Counted from the first letter of the stretch, positions 39,928 through 50,724 are shown. The stretch: DNA of 64,000 bases from Methanobacterium subterraneum (GCF_002813695.1 NZ_CP017768.1:2287501-2351500), one strand, 5' to 3'. Numbers and translations are program-made. The notes: generated by a model from the letters alone, not told the origin.

Positions 39928-40356
39928 ATGATGTATGAAAAAATATTATTGCCTACAGATGGTTCAGAAGCTAGTGAAAACGCTGCAAAACATGCAATTG
40001 TGATTGCAAGTAAATATAATTCCATGATTTTTGTTTTAACTGTTTTAGAACCACAACCAACTTCAGGGATAACCATGGATATTTTGAAAAGAGAAGGACA
40101 AACATATTTGGACAATATCTCTAAAATTTTCAAAAATATCGAAAAAGAAGAGGGTTTTGAAACCGATATAAAAAGATGTTTTCTAATGAAAGAGGGAACA
40201 GCGGCAGATGAGATATTAAAAACTGCAAAAAAAGAAGAAATAGGCCTCATAGTAATTGGTGGTTCGGGTAAACACGCCCTGGAGCGATTTATATTGGGGA
40301 GTGTTGCTGAAAAAATAGTTAGAGAGGCAAAATGTCCTGTTTTAACCGTTCATTAA
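39928..40356 (+). CDS. Universal stress protein (UspA family)
   Basis: 142 residues. YEKILLPTDGSEASENAAKHAI opens the fold and GLIVIGGSGKHALERFILGSVAEKIVREAKCPVLTVH carries the G-x2-G-x9-G-S ATP-binding motif. A close paralog (41580) lies on the other side of ACR3, so the exporter is bracketed by two stress proteins. Start ATG at 39928 or 39931 after GGTGAT. Confidence 0.9.
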   Translation: MMYEKILLPTDGSEASENAAKHAIVIASKYNSMIFVLTVLEPQPTSGITMDILKREGQTYLDNISKIFKNIEKEEGFETDIKRCFLMKEGTAADEILKTAKKEEIGLIVIGGSGKHALERFILGSVAEKIVREAKCPVLTVH

Positions 40357-40378
40357 TAAAACGAGGCGAGGCAATTCA

Positions 40379-41530
40379 ATGGTAGAAAGGCGTTTAACCA
40401 GCAAAAATTTGTCATTTTTTGAAAAATATCTAACCATATTTGTTTTCATCTGCATCATAGCTGGAATACTATTGGGCAGAGCAGTTCCAGGATTAGCGGT
40501 GACATTAGACTCCTACACGGTTTTCAATGTATCTATACCCATAGCCATAGCTTTATTTTTCATGGTTTATCCAATAATGGTAAAAATTGATTTTGGAAAG
40601 GTAATAATGGCTGCTAAAACCCCTAAACCTGTGGGCTTAACCCTTTTCCTTAACTGGGTCATTGCACCATTTTCCACTTTTCTTTTTGCCTGGTTCTTTT
40701 TAGGATACTTATTTGTGGGCTTCTTACCCGGAACTGAAATAATTGCCACTGGGCAAGAAATTGAGCTTTGGAGAAGTTACCTAGCAGGTGTGGTTATCCT
40801 TGGAATAGCACCCTGCACTGCCATGGTTCTCATGTGGAATTACCTAGCCAAAGGAAATGATGGCCTTACTTTGGTAATGATAGCTGTGAATTCATTGATA
40901 ATGGTAGTAGTTTACGCTCCACTAACTAGTTTCTTAACGGGTATTGCCCAAGTACCATTGCCCTGGCAAACAATTGCCTTCTCTGTAGCTATTTATGTTT
41001 TTTTCCCATTAGTAACTGGTTATTTCTCTCGGAAATTAATTATTCAATATAAGGGTTTCAAATGGTTCCAAAATGTGTTTCTCCACATTCTCACACCTGT
41101 AAGTATAATAGCCCTTCTAGCCACTTTAATCCTTTTATTCACATTTAAAGGGGAGGTTATTGTAAATAATCCTTTAACTATCTTCTGGGTGGCTGTGCCC
41201 ATCTTTGTGGAAGCAGTATTTGTATATAGCATTAGTTATTTCTTTTTGGCAAGGAAGTTGAAGCTGTCCTATGAAGATGCCGCACCAGCATCTATGATTG
41301 GTGCCTCTAACCACTTTGAAGTAGCCATAGCTACCACAATTTTAATATTTGGATTAAGTAGTGGTGCAGCACTGGCCACTGTTGTTGGGGTTCTGATTGA
41401 AGTTCCATTGATGTTAATGTTAGTGGCAGTTTCCAAAAGATACTGCGGTTTATACAATGAATGCCATTTAGGCTTACCCCAATGTAATGGAAAGTCAGAG
41501 GAAGTTGAAGGAATTTGTAAAGAAGAATAA
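40379..41530 (+). CDS. acr3: ACR3-family arsenite efflux permease
   Basis: 383 residues, ten membrane helices. LGIAPCTAMVLMWNYLAKGN contains the essential membrane Cys of ACR3 transporters and MIGASNHFEVAIA the second signature. Family members export As(III) (and Sb(III) in some) using the proton gradient. The hydrophilic C terminus has extra Cys (CGLYNECHLG, PQCNG). A decayed second copy of the 3' part is at 52841-53091. Confidence 0.92.
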   Translation: MVERRLTSKNLSFFEKYLTIFVFICIIAGILLGRAVPGLAVTLDSYTVFNVSIPIAIALFFMVYPIMVKIDFGKVIMAAKTPKPVGLTLFLNWVIAPFSTFLFAWFFLGYLFVGFLPGTEIIATGQEIELWRSYLAGVVILGIAPCTAMVLMWNYLAKGNDGLTLVMIAVNSLIMVVVYAPLTSFLTGIAQVPLPWQTIAFSVAIYVFFPLVTGYFSRKLIIQYKGFKWFQNVFLHILTPVSIIALLATLILLFTFKGEVIVNNPLTIFWVAVPIFVEAVFVYSISYFFLARKLKLSYEDAAPASMIGASNHFEVAIATTILIFGLSSGAALATVVGVLIEVPLMLMLVAVSKRYCGLYNECHLGLPQCNGKSEEVEGICKEE

Positions 41531-41579
41531 AACATCATAACTCGTGATACTGATGGAAATAGTAAACGGAAGTGATTGA

Positions 41580-42029
41580 GTGTATAAAAAAATATTATTA
41601 CCTACCGATGGTTCAGAGTGTGCGGAAAAGGCAGCTCGACATGCAATTATAATTGCTGGTCAGAACAATGCCGAACTTGTTGTTTTAAATGTTCTGGAAA
41701 CTCATTCTCTTGCAGGGTTGCCAGTAGAGGACTTTACGAGTAAGGTGAATGAAGTATTCAGAAGAGAAGGGATCGATGCATTGGAAAGAGTCTCCCAAAT
41801 ATTTAAAGATATGTCAAGGGAAAAAGGCTTTGTTAGGGGAATTAAAGTAACTTTGAAGACAGAAGAAGGCCATCCTGCCGATATGATTCTTAAAATTGTG
41901 GATGATGAAAACATAGATCTGGTGGTTATGGGCGCCTCTGGAAAACATGCCATGGAACGCTTTTTAGTGGGTAGTGTGACTGAAAAAGTGTTTAGACACG
42001 CTAAATGTCCAGTTCTAGCAGTTCATTGA
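41580..42029 (+). CDS. Universal stress protein (UspA family), second copy
   Basis: 149 residues, start GTG after GGAAGTGATT. MYKKILLPTDGSECAEKAARHAI and VMGASGKHAMERFLVGSVTEKVFRHAKCPVLAVH show the intact nucleotide-binding motif. Very similar to 39928, indicating a local duplication on either side of acr3. Confidence 0.9.
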   Translation: MYKKILLPTDGSECAEKAARHAIIIAGQNNAELVVLNVLETHSLAGLPVEDFTSKVNEVFRREGIDALERVSQIFKDMSREKGFVRGIKVTLKTEEGHPADMILKIVDDENIDLVVMGASGKHAMERFLVGSVTEKVFRHAKCPVLAVH

Positions 42030-42070
42030 TTTTAATACAAATTAAATCGAAATTTTAAAAGAGGTTAAAA

Positions 42071-43057
42071 ATGGTGCCTGATATTTTACAGGAAGGAGTT
42101 AATTATCTTACATATGTCCTGATGGGATTAGATCCAGCATCACAGCTGGGCAGTGCGGTGAATTTTTTTATATATGATACTATAAAGATTTTAATCTTAT
42201 TAACCGTTATAATATTCGCCATAGCTTTTTTTAGAAGCTATATATCACCACTTAAGGTTAGAAAGGCTCTGGGTAAAAGAAATGAGTATGTGGGGAATGT
42301 AGCTGCGGCTTTAGTGGGGATTATTACTCCTTTTTGCTCCTGTTCAGCAGTACCACTTTTCATTGGATTCATTGAATCAGGAGTACCACTTGGTGTAACA
42401 TTTTCATTCCTAATTGCCTCCCCAATGGTAAATGAAATCGCTATTATTTTACTATGGGGTATGGTAGGATGGCAGATAACCGCGTTATACATAATATCCG
42501 GGCTGATAATTGCCATTGTTGCTGGTATAATAATTGGAAAGCTTAAACTTGAAGGTGAAGTGGAAAGTTATGTTTATGATATGATTGAAAAAATTAAAGC
42601 CGCTGAACAATCAGGAATAGCATTAGAAGAGGAAAATCAGACTCTGAGGGAACGTGCTATATCTTCTAAAGATTACACTATAGATCTCCTGAAGAAGGTA
42701 GGACCTTACGTGATTATAGCCATTGGAATAGGGGCTATAATCCATGGATACGTGCCATCAGATTTCCTTCTGACCTATGCTGGTCCGGGTAATCCTTTAG
42801 CAGTACCCATAGCTGTGTTAATAGGAGTACCATTATACTCTAATGCTGCAGGAATCATCCCCTTAGTGGCGGTATTTATTGACAAAGGCATACCAATAGG
42901 TACAGCTCTGGCTTTTATGATGGCGGTAACCGCACTATCCGTGCCTGAGATGATTATACTCAGAAAAGTGTTAAAACCTAAACTCCTGGCTATATTTATA
43001 GGTATACTGGCAGTATCTATAACGGCCATAGGCTATTTATTCAATGCTGTAATATAA
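42071..43057 (+). CDS. arsP: ArsP-type permease (PF03773/DUF318 family)
   Basis: 328 residues, about eight membrane helices in two homologous halves separated by a cytosolic loop (about 155-200). GIITPFCSCSAVPLFIGFIESG has the conserved Cys cluster of ArsP, and SFLIASPMVNEIAI follows. Bacterial ArsP exports trivalent organoarsenicals such as methylarsenite; with arsM upstream this fits a methylate-then-export route. Other members of the family have unknown substrates, so the symbol is provisional. Confidence 0.8.
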   Translation: MVPDILQEGVNYLTYVLMGLDPASQLGSAVNFFIYDTIKILILLTVIIFAIAFFRSYISPLKVRKALGKRNEYVGNVAAALVGIITPFCSCSAVPLFIGFIESGVPLGVTFSFLIASPMVNEIAIILLWGMVGWQITALYIISGLIIAIVAGIIIGKLKLEGEVESYVYDMIEKIKAAEQSGIALEEENQTLRERAISSKDYTIDLLKKVGPYVIIAIGIGAIIHGYVPSDFLLTYAGPGNPLAVPIAVLIGVPLYSNAAGIIPLVAVFIDKGIPIGTALAFMMAVTALSVPEMIILRKVLKPKLLAIFIGILAVSITAIGYLFNAVI

Positions 43058-43119
43058 CTATATACCTTTAGGTCTACATCAAATAAGCGTCTTTATATAT
43101 GAAAAATAAAATAAACGAA

Positions 43120-43180
43120 AATCAAAAAAATGGAAGTCCATTCACCGAGCATGGGCTCTGGCAGGACTTTTACCCTATTT
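43120..43180 (+). ncRNA. Candidate small structured RNA or terminator
   Basis: A TATA-like TTTATATAT (43092-43100) is followed by a structured stretch: outer stem AAGTCC/GGACTT (43134-43139 with 43164-43169), inner hairpin GAGC-ATGG-GCTC (43147-43158), then a run of seven T (43178-43184 region). It could be an independent small RNA or the terminator of the arsP transcript. Confidence 0.35.
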
Positions 43181-43450
43181 TTTTAGCCATAATTGTTTAA
43201 TTGCTATTTGATGTATATTAAAGATTTTTTGGGGAGGAAGTTTATTGAATCCACCAGATTGGACAGCAGCAAAAATGGCTTTAGTCATAGGGTCACCAAA
43301 TTCACTATTACCAATTATATGGGCTAAAACAGGTATAAAATTAATATTCATATAACAATTGATGATGTTGAGCATCAAAGAGTTGATATATTCATGCTTA
43401 TCCTCATATTTGTGGATTTTATGGTATCTTGAGAAAATGTTATGTGCAGT
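43175..43450 (-). pseudogene. N-terminally truncated protein-coding remnant (about 91 codons)
   Basis: The minus strand is open from 43450 to the stop at 43175. The text reads like real protein (NIFSRYHKIHKYEDKHEYIN, FIPVLAHIIGNSEFGDPMTK, FAAVQSGGFNKLPP) but has no start before an internal Met and no ribosome binding site. I do not recognise the family. It is most likely the 3' end of a gene whose 5' part was lost next to the aquaporin operon. Confidence 0.4.
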
Positions 43451-43486
43451 TCAATTTAATTAATTTCAAAAAAAGAAGAAGAGTTA

Positions 43487-44239
<753 letters not shown>

Positions 44240-44244
44240 TTTAT

Positions 44245-44469
44245 TTATCCTCCTTCAGGTGCTCCTTTTTTTAGGGCCATTGCACAGTATTTACATAGGA
44301 TTCTGGGTATGGTTTCCTCTATTTTTTCTGCAGGGAAAGGGTATCCTCCGGTCCATAATTCGGTTTCCTGGCGGATGGCATGGTCCATGCACAATCCCAT
44401 TCCACAGACAATACATATGGCAACTGCATCGGTTGATTTACCTTCTTCTGCACAGATATAACACTTCAT
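44245..44469 (-). CDS. DUF2180 zinc-finger-like protein
   Basis: 74 residues. CYICAEEGK, AICIVCGMGLCMDHA and LCKYCAMAL place four Cys pairs/His as in DUF2180, a methanogen family with a B-box-like metal fold. It ends five bases before the aquaporin start. Function unknown. Confidence 0.75.
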   Translation of the reverse strand: MKCYICAEEGKSTDAVAICIVCGMGLCMDHAIRQETELWTGGYPFPAEKIEETIPRILCKYCAMALKKGAPEGG

Positions 44470-44517
44470 ATTTCAACCCTCTTATTGTTTAAAATAAATG
44501 GGAATGGCTAGTTTTAG

Positions 44518-44574
44518 TAACTAACCATTTTATGCTACTAACTAACCATTTTATGCTACTAACTAACCATTTTA
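44518..44574. repeat. 21-bp tandem repeat, 2.7 copies
   Basis: TAACTAACCATTTTATGCTAC at 44518-44538 and 44539-44559, then a partial copy to 44574, between the DUF2193-like and DUF2180 genes. Copies are identical, so they are recent or kept by slippage. It may affect transcript processing within the operon. Confidence 0.85.
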
Positions 44575-44582
44575 ACTGCTAA

Positions 44583-46082
<1,500 letters not shown>

Positions 46083-46125
46083 TAAATCACCCCTCACTTT
46101 TAAAAATTCATTTATAATTATATTT

Positions 46126-46141
46126 ATATATTTAAATATAT
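46126..46141. promoter_or_regulatory. Perfect palindrome (probable ArsR operator) upstream of the DUF2193 operon
   Basis: ATATATTTAAATATAT, identical to 52430-52445 between arsC and arsR and related to 30467-30482 and 31979-31994. It is 45-60 bases before the DUF2193-like start, in promoter position. Confidence 0.6.
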
Positions 46142-46371
46142 AAAATTTAACATAACACTGAAATAGTCAGTGTTATCCTAATCTAAAAATCAAAGAAAAA
46201 ATTTAGTAATTTTTTTATGATAAAAAGATAGGAAGGAACAAATTCGTTTTGTTGGTTAATCCAATTGTGGTACATCCCGATAGAATTTGGACATTATAAG
46301 TAGAAAAGCCTAAATATTGTGATATTGTATTAATCATGTTAATATTAAGAAGGGATGATTTATTGTTCTGA

Positions 46372-46500
46372 ATGGAATTGAACTGTTGAATCTGTTAAGA
46401 TTAGATGAAAACAAGATAAAAAAATAATCTTTAATGGATAAATGAGCATGACATTTAGAGAAGTAAAATTTCACAGATAAAATTGTGAAAATGGAGGTAT
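46372..46500 (+). pseudogene. Collapsed remnant of a DUF169 gene
   Basis: AGATTAGATGAAAACAAGAT matches the middle of the DUF169 gene (about 32836-32855), and TTTCACAGATAAAATTGTGA with the following AAATGGAGGT matches its last 30 bases and the next gene's ribosome binding site (about 33233-33260). The intervening sequence is deleted. This marks the left end of a duplicated block. Confidence 0.65.
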
Positions 46501-46504
46501 TAAT

Positions 46505-46816
46505 ATGGCATGGTTTGCTGGATATCCAAGAGAAAAAATTGAATGGTACCCTACCATTGACCCTGAAAAATGTGTTGAATGTGGAATGTGCATGAACTGC
46601 GGACAAAAAGTCTACAAATGGACTGAAGATGGTCCTGTTGTGAATCAACCATACAAATGTACTGTTGGCTGCACAACTTGTGCAACTCTCTGTCGGGGGA
46701 ATGCAATTTCATTCCCAGACAAAAAAGCACTTCGCCAACTTTACCAAAAAGAAAGAATCTGGACAAAAGTCAAAAAAGAACTCACAGAAGAAGGTAGGTT
46801 AAAAGTGGAAGATTAA
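46505..46816 (+). CDS. Stand-alone ferredoxin-like protein, paralog of the N domain of the Fe-S fusion
   Basis: 103 residues, starting [20 protein letters not shown] and closely matching residues 1-105 of the protein at 33271, with all eight cysteines kept ([24 protein letters not shown]). It ends cleanly with VED. ATGGAGGT precedes it. Either a duplicated gene that lost its C-terminal parts or a working free ferredoxin; the flanking remnants favour the former. Confidence 0.75.
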   Translation: MAWFAGYPREKIEWYPTIDPEKCVECGMCMNCGQKVYKWTEDGPVVNQPYKCTVGCTTCATLCRGNAISFPDKKALRQLYQKERIWTKVKKELTEEGRLKVED

Positions 46817-47097
46817 ATCATCTTTCATTTTATTTTTATAAAACTCAAAAAATGTATGGGAAGTATTTAATGGCTGAAAATTTCCATCTTAGGCCTAATT
46901 CATAGATTTAACCCGATATTTCAAGCAAAAAGGAAGTTAATTCTCATTAATTAGCATTATGGAGTTTAGGTTTATTATTCTCTCAAAGAATGTAAATCTT
47001 TATAGAAATAGTGGGAATTGTGTAAAACTCAAAATCATAAATACATAAATTATTAATTCACGTCAATGGAAAGTTTAATGATAATTTTGGTGGTTTT

Positions 47098-48005
47098 ATG
47101 GGAGACTATGATATTATTATATTATGGGAGCTGGACCGGCAGGCCTCACAGCAGGCATATATGTAGGTAGAGAGGGATTGAAAACAAAAATTCTAGAAAA
47201 AGGTGTTATTGGTGGAAATGCCAACAATGCACCACTTGTTGCCAACTTTCCAGGTTTTCAATCTATAACCGGCATAGAATTTTTAAAAAAAACAGCTGAA
47301 CAAGCAAAAATGTATACAAACATCGTTGAATATGAGGAAATAACAAAAATCCATAAAACTGATGGCAAACTATTATTAACCACAAATAAAGGGGAATACT
47401 CTGCCAAAGCTTTGATTATATGTTCTGGAACTACTTATCGAAAATTAGGAATAAAGGATGAAGGGAAGTTCATAGGTAGGGGAATATCATACTGCTCAAT
47501 ATGTGATGGAATGTTCTTCAAAGGAAAAGAGGTTCTAGTTGTTGGCGGAGGAAACTCCGCAGCAGAACACGCACTACACCTCAAAGATCTAGGATGCAAC
47601 GTTAAAATCGTGCACAGAAGAAACACATTAAGGGCCCAAAAATACTTACAGGATAAAATACATGCTAAAGGAATACCCATCATATGGAACTCTATTGTAA
47701 CGGAATTAAAGGGAAACAATTTATTAAAAAGTGTAGTAATTCGCAACACAAAAACAGAAATTGATAAAGAAGTTGAGGTAGCTGGCATCTACATAGCAGT
47801 CGGAGAAACCCCCAACAGTGAGCTTGCAGCTAGTATGGGGGTAGACTTAGATGAACTCGGCTACATCACCACCGATAAAAACCAAAGAACAGATATCCCC
47901 CAAGTATACGTAGCTGGAGATGTCACCGGCGGAGTGCAACAAATTGTAGTGGCTTGTGGAGAAGGAGCAGTAGCAGCTGTAAACGCTTATCAAAACTTAC
48001 CCTGA
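47098..48005 (+). pseudogene. trxB: Thioredoxin reductase gene with a 5' frameshift
   Basis: From the ATG at 47098 the frame reads MGDYDIIIL then goes out of frame; from 47124 a second frame gives MGAGPAGLTAGIYVGREG and runs intact to the end. Correct joining would give MGDYDIIIMGAGPAGL, i.e. an indel of one or two bases near 47119. The rest is a good TrxB: CSICDGMF (redox CxxC), VVGGGNSAAEH (NADPH site) and VYVAGDVTGG (FAD). Translation from ATG 47124 would give a 293-residue protein lacking the first beta strand. It lies inside the duplicated Fe-S block and next to a thioredoxin gene. Confidence 0.8.
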
Positions 48006-48042
48006 TGCACGAATAGGAAAAGAAGATCTTGATGGTGAAATC

Positions 48043-48175
48043 GCTGAATTTATGGAAAAACGTTGCATTGATTGTAGTGTAGGCCCGCACATGTAAAGAA
48101 CACTGCCCATTTGATTTAAAATGAATACATCGATATTAAATCGATTTGACAAGATGAATCTAAATTAACAAGAAG
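48043..48175 (+). pseudogene. Decayed C-terminal remnant of the Fe-S/QueG-like fusion gene
   Basis: GCTGAATTTATGGAAAAACG begins a stretch aligning to about 34380-34530, encoding EFMEKRCIDCS and, after frameshifts and stops, LNRFDKMN (compare KNRFERMN). It shows that the block at 46.4-48.5 kb once carried a full fusion gene. Confidence 0.7.
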
Positions 48176-48225
48176 AGAAAATAAATCCTCTAAAAACATG
48201 TGATTTCTATGCGGGTGATAACAAA

Positions 48226-48465
48226 ATGAAAGTTCAGGTTTATGGCACTGGTTGTGCCAAGTGCCAGGCACTGGAAAAAACAGCAAAAAAAGCAATTGAT
48301 GAGTTGGGAGAGAATGTGGAAGTTGAGAAAATAGAGGAAATGGAAAAAATCCTAGAAGCAGGATTACTTTCAGTTCCTGGATTTGCGGTGGAAGAGGATA
48401 TGAAATCTATGGGACGTGTTCCCTCTGTTGAAGAAATAACAAAATGGATTAAAGCTAAATTGTAA
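48226..48465 (+). CDS. Small thioredoxin-like redox protein, second copy
   Basis: 79 residues. VYGTGCAKCQALEKTAKKAI carries the CxxC (C-A-K-C) and SVPGFAVEEDMKSMGRVP the cis-Pro region. Paralog of 35086 at the matching end of the duplicated block. With trxB and the ArsF/ArsG-like genes nearby, it may be the electron donor for arsenical or nitro-group reduction (an ArsE-like role); inference. Confidence 0.85.
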   Translation: MKVQVYGTGCAKCQALEKTAKKAIDELGENVEVEKIEEMEKILEAGLLSVPGFAVEEDMKSMGRVPSVEEITKWIKAKL

Positions 48466-48512
48466 ACCATTTTTGGATGATCCTGCATCAGTAAAATAGA
48501 GCATCAAAAAAT

Positions 48513-48571
48513 ATGTTTCACGGTCTTAGGAAATATGAAAAAATATTGCAAAAAGTTTTAATCATTATTTT
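48513..48571 (+). pseudogene. 5' part of a small membrane-protein gene split by the insertion sequence
   Basis: Encodes MFHGLRKYEKILQKVLIII and stops at the insertion. Removing the element and one copy of the 9-bp target duplication joins it in frame with 49836-50004. Confidence 0.7.
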
Positions 48572-49826
48572 TAGGGTCTTAGATTTTTCTTCTTGAAAGA
48601 AGGATTTTTCTTCTTGTTTTTTATATTTAATGAGCTCATTGATAACTAATTTCGTAAAATACAATTTAATTTTAACCTTATAAGAATAATTGGGCTTCTA
48701 AACCGTTAAATTTAAAACTTAATGCTTACATATATTATTTTGGTGAAAACAATGAAGCATTGTTTAAATTACAGTAAAGAAGACCCAAACTATATCTTGT
48801 TAGAGAAAATATTTAAAATTATCGGTTCTCGAAAATCACGAACAATAATCGCTTCTAAAGGTGTTAAAAACACCAATATGATGATTAAATCAATCAAAAT
48901 TTTATTCACAGCCATGTTTTTTAATACAACAATAGAATTCGTTGTTTCTGAGCTTGAAAGAGATAAAAAGTTGCAAAAATTCTTCCAAATAAATGAAGTG
49001 CCCAGCGCACTTCAAATTTCAGAATTCATATCAAGATTTCAACCAGATACATTCGTTAAAATCACAAACAGCATATTAATGCAAACTAAACCAATTAAAA
49101 GACGCGGAAAACGAACATTTATTGTCGATGCCACACCTGTAGATTTAGATTACAATACTAAACGTAAACATCGCTCCAAAAAATACTTAAAAAAACAAAA
49201 TCTAAAATGGAGCTACGCATCATCCTACGGATATTACATAGGATTTAAAGCCACCATAGTCATAGAACACGAATCTGCAATGCCCGTTGCCATTTTAATC
49301 CACAGCGGAGCACCACACGACACCAAAATCTTCAACGAAATAATGGAAAACCTCCGTAAAAGGCGAATAATCCGAAAAAAAGACACAATAATATTCGACA
49401 GAGGATATTACAAATACGAAAACTACCAAATCGGCATATCCAAATACAAAATCGTTCCTTTAATTTTCCCAAAAGAAAAATTCAAACTACAAAAACTCAA
49501 AGACAAATTAACCTATCCATTACGCGTATTCAAAAATAAAAAGACTGAAATCAAAGCTAAAAAACTATACAAAACATTAACCAAGATATTAATCCAAAAA
49601 ATCATGAATTGGAAACGATACAAACCTATACGTGGAAAAATAGAGGATTTCTTCAAATTATGCAAATCAGGACTTAACTTGAAAAAAATACACAAATATA
49701 CACCAAAATCAGCTGAAAAAACCACCATATTAATTGTATTTTTAGCAGGACTAATCACAACACTAGGCTACAACTCCAAAACAGCCCTACAAAAGCTTTC
49801 AGAAACATAAAAAATCTAAGACCCTA
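48572..49826 (+). mobile_element. Complete insertion sequence, 1255 bp
   Basis: The ends are 17-bp perfect inverted repeats, TAGGGTCTTAGATTTTT at 48572-48588 and its reverse complement at 49810-49826. The 9-bp direct repeat CATTATTTT at 48563-48571 and 49827-49835 is the target duplication. One transposase gene fills the element. Intact ends and duplication indicate a recent, still mobile copy. Confidence 0.92.
48752..49810 (+). CDS. DDE transposase of the insertion sequence
   Basis: 352 residues from ATG 48752 (GGTGAAAACA before it; the frame opens at 48722). Catalytic candidates: Asp in FIVDATPVDLDYN, Asp in IIFDRGYYKYENY and Glu in RYKPIRGKIEDFFKLCKSG (the Y/R-x-x-x-E region). The protein is very basic and Lys-rich. 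It belongs to the IS4/IS5-like DDE group in the broad sense; I cannot name the subfamily. The stop codon overlaps the right inverted repeat. Confidence 0.88.
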   Translation: MKHCLNYSKEDPNYILLEKIFKIIGSRKSRTIIASKGVKNTNMMIKSIKILFTAMFFNTTIEFVVSELERDKKLQKFFQINEVPSALQISEFISRFQPDTFVKITNSILMQTKPIKRRGKRTFIVDATPVDLDYNTKRKHRSKKYLKKQNLKWSYASSYGYYIGFKATIVIEHESAMPVAILIHSGAPHDTKIFNEIMENLRKRRIIRKKDTIIFDRGYYKYENYQIGISKYKIVPLIFPKEKFKLQKLKDKLTYPLRVFKNKKTEIKAKKLYKTLTKILIQKIMNWKRYKPIRGKIEDFFKLCKSGLNLKKIHKYTPKSAEKTTILIVFLAGLITTLGYNSKTALQKLSET

Positions 49827-49835
49827 CATTATTTT

Positions 49836-50004
49836 ATTTGTTATAGGTGCTCTGTATGTTAGTGGTGTTTTATTCAATCTGTTTGAATCATTTAACGGTA
49901 AGATAATTCAAATAGCAATGGTATTGATCTTTTTTTACTTTTTAATCTGGTTAATGGGTGTAAGATGCAGAATAGCTGGAACGAAAGAAAATAAAAAAAA
50001 GTAG
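49836..50004 (+). pseudogene. 3' part of the split small membrane-protein gene
   Basis: Continues the frame of 48513-48571 after the element: FVIGALYVSGVLFNLF, then a second helix IAMVLIFFYFLIWLMG and the basic tail ending KENKKK. The restored protein would have 75 residues and two membrane helices. No family recognised. Confidence 0.7.
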
Positions 50005-50022
50005 AATTTTTTAGATATTATT

Positions 50023-50724
50023 CTAAATCCAAACAATAAAAATATAATAAAATCCAGTTAAAATAAAGAGCGTTGCCACAATATACCTCATCCATTTTTC
50101 AAAAATCTGTACTTTATTCATTAATTGCCCTAACTTGCCAATGCTGAATGTTAGTATAATTGAAAAGATTATAACTGGCAATCCTGTTGCAATTGCGAAA
50201 ACCGAAGGTATTAAAATACCATCCGAAAATTTCATGGCTAGGGGAATTAAAATTCCAAAAAATAACACAGCACTGAGGGGACAAAATGCAAGAGCAAATA
50301 GTGCCCCTAATAAAAAAGCCCCTACATATCCTTTTTCAGATAATCTTACTTGGATTTCATTTATCTTTTTGTTGCCACGGAAAAAATTGAATTTAATTAC
50401 ATTTAACAGCAATATCCCCACAATAATTAAAAAAGGACCTAAAATTTTTTCACCATATTTTTGTAAGAATAATGCCACAGATTGTATATTTAGCCCCACA
50501 TATACAATCAATGAGGCCAATGAAACATATATGAACATTCTTCCAAGTGTGTAAAAAAATCCAGTGATTAAAGTTTTTTTCCCACCTTCAATTTTTTTAG
50601 AAATATAAGCAATAGCGGTAATATTGGTAGCTAATGGGCAAGGACTTATTGCAGTCATTAAACCAATGAAAAACGCGGCTAAAAGTGGGAAACTATCAGT
50701 GGCCATTGATTCAACAAAATTCAT
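50023..50724 (-). CDS. CcdA/DsbD-like membrane protein, ArsG-like
   Basis: 233 residues, six membrane helices. TAISPCPLATNI (Cys29) and ALAFCPLSAVLF give the paired Cys-Pro motifs of CcdA-type thiol transporters and of the ArsG permeases. The ATG directly follows the stop of the ArsF-like gene. In arsEFG operons ArsG exports aromatic aminoarsenicals; in general CcdA proteins move electrons across the membrane. Here either role would fit the thiol-rich context. Confidence 0.75.
   Translation of the reverse strand: MNFVESMATDSFPLLAAFFIGLMTAISPCPLATNITAIAYISKKIEGGKKTLITGFFYTLGRMFIYVSLASLIVYVGLNIQSVALFLQKYGEKILGPFLIIVGILLLNVIKFNFFRGNKKINEIQVRLSEKGYVGAFLLGALFALAFCPLSAVLFFGILIPLAMKFSDGILIPSVFAIATGLPVIIFSIILTFSIGKLGQLMNKVQIFEKWMRYIVATLFILTGFYYIFIVWI

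Noticed and set aside
44518..44574. CRISPR array
   Set aside because: Repeats are directly adjacent with no spacers; it is a simple tandem repeat.
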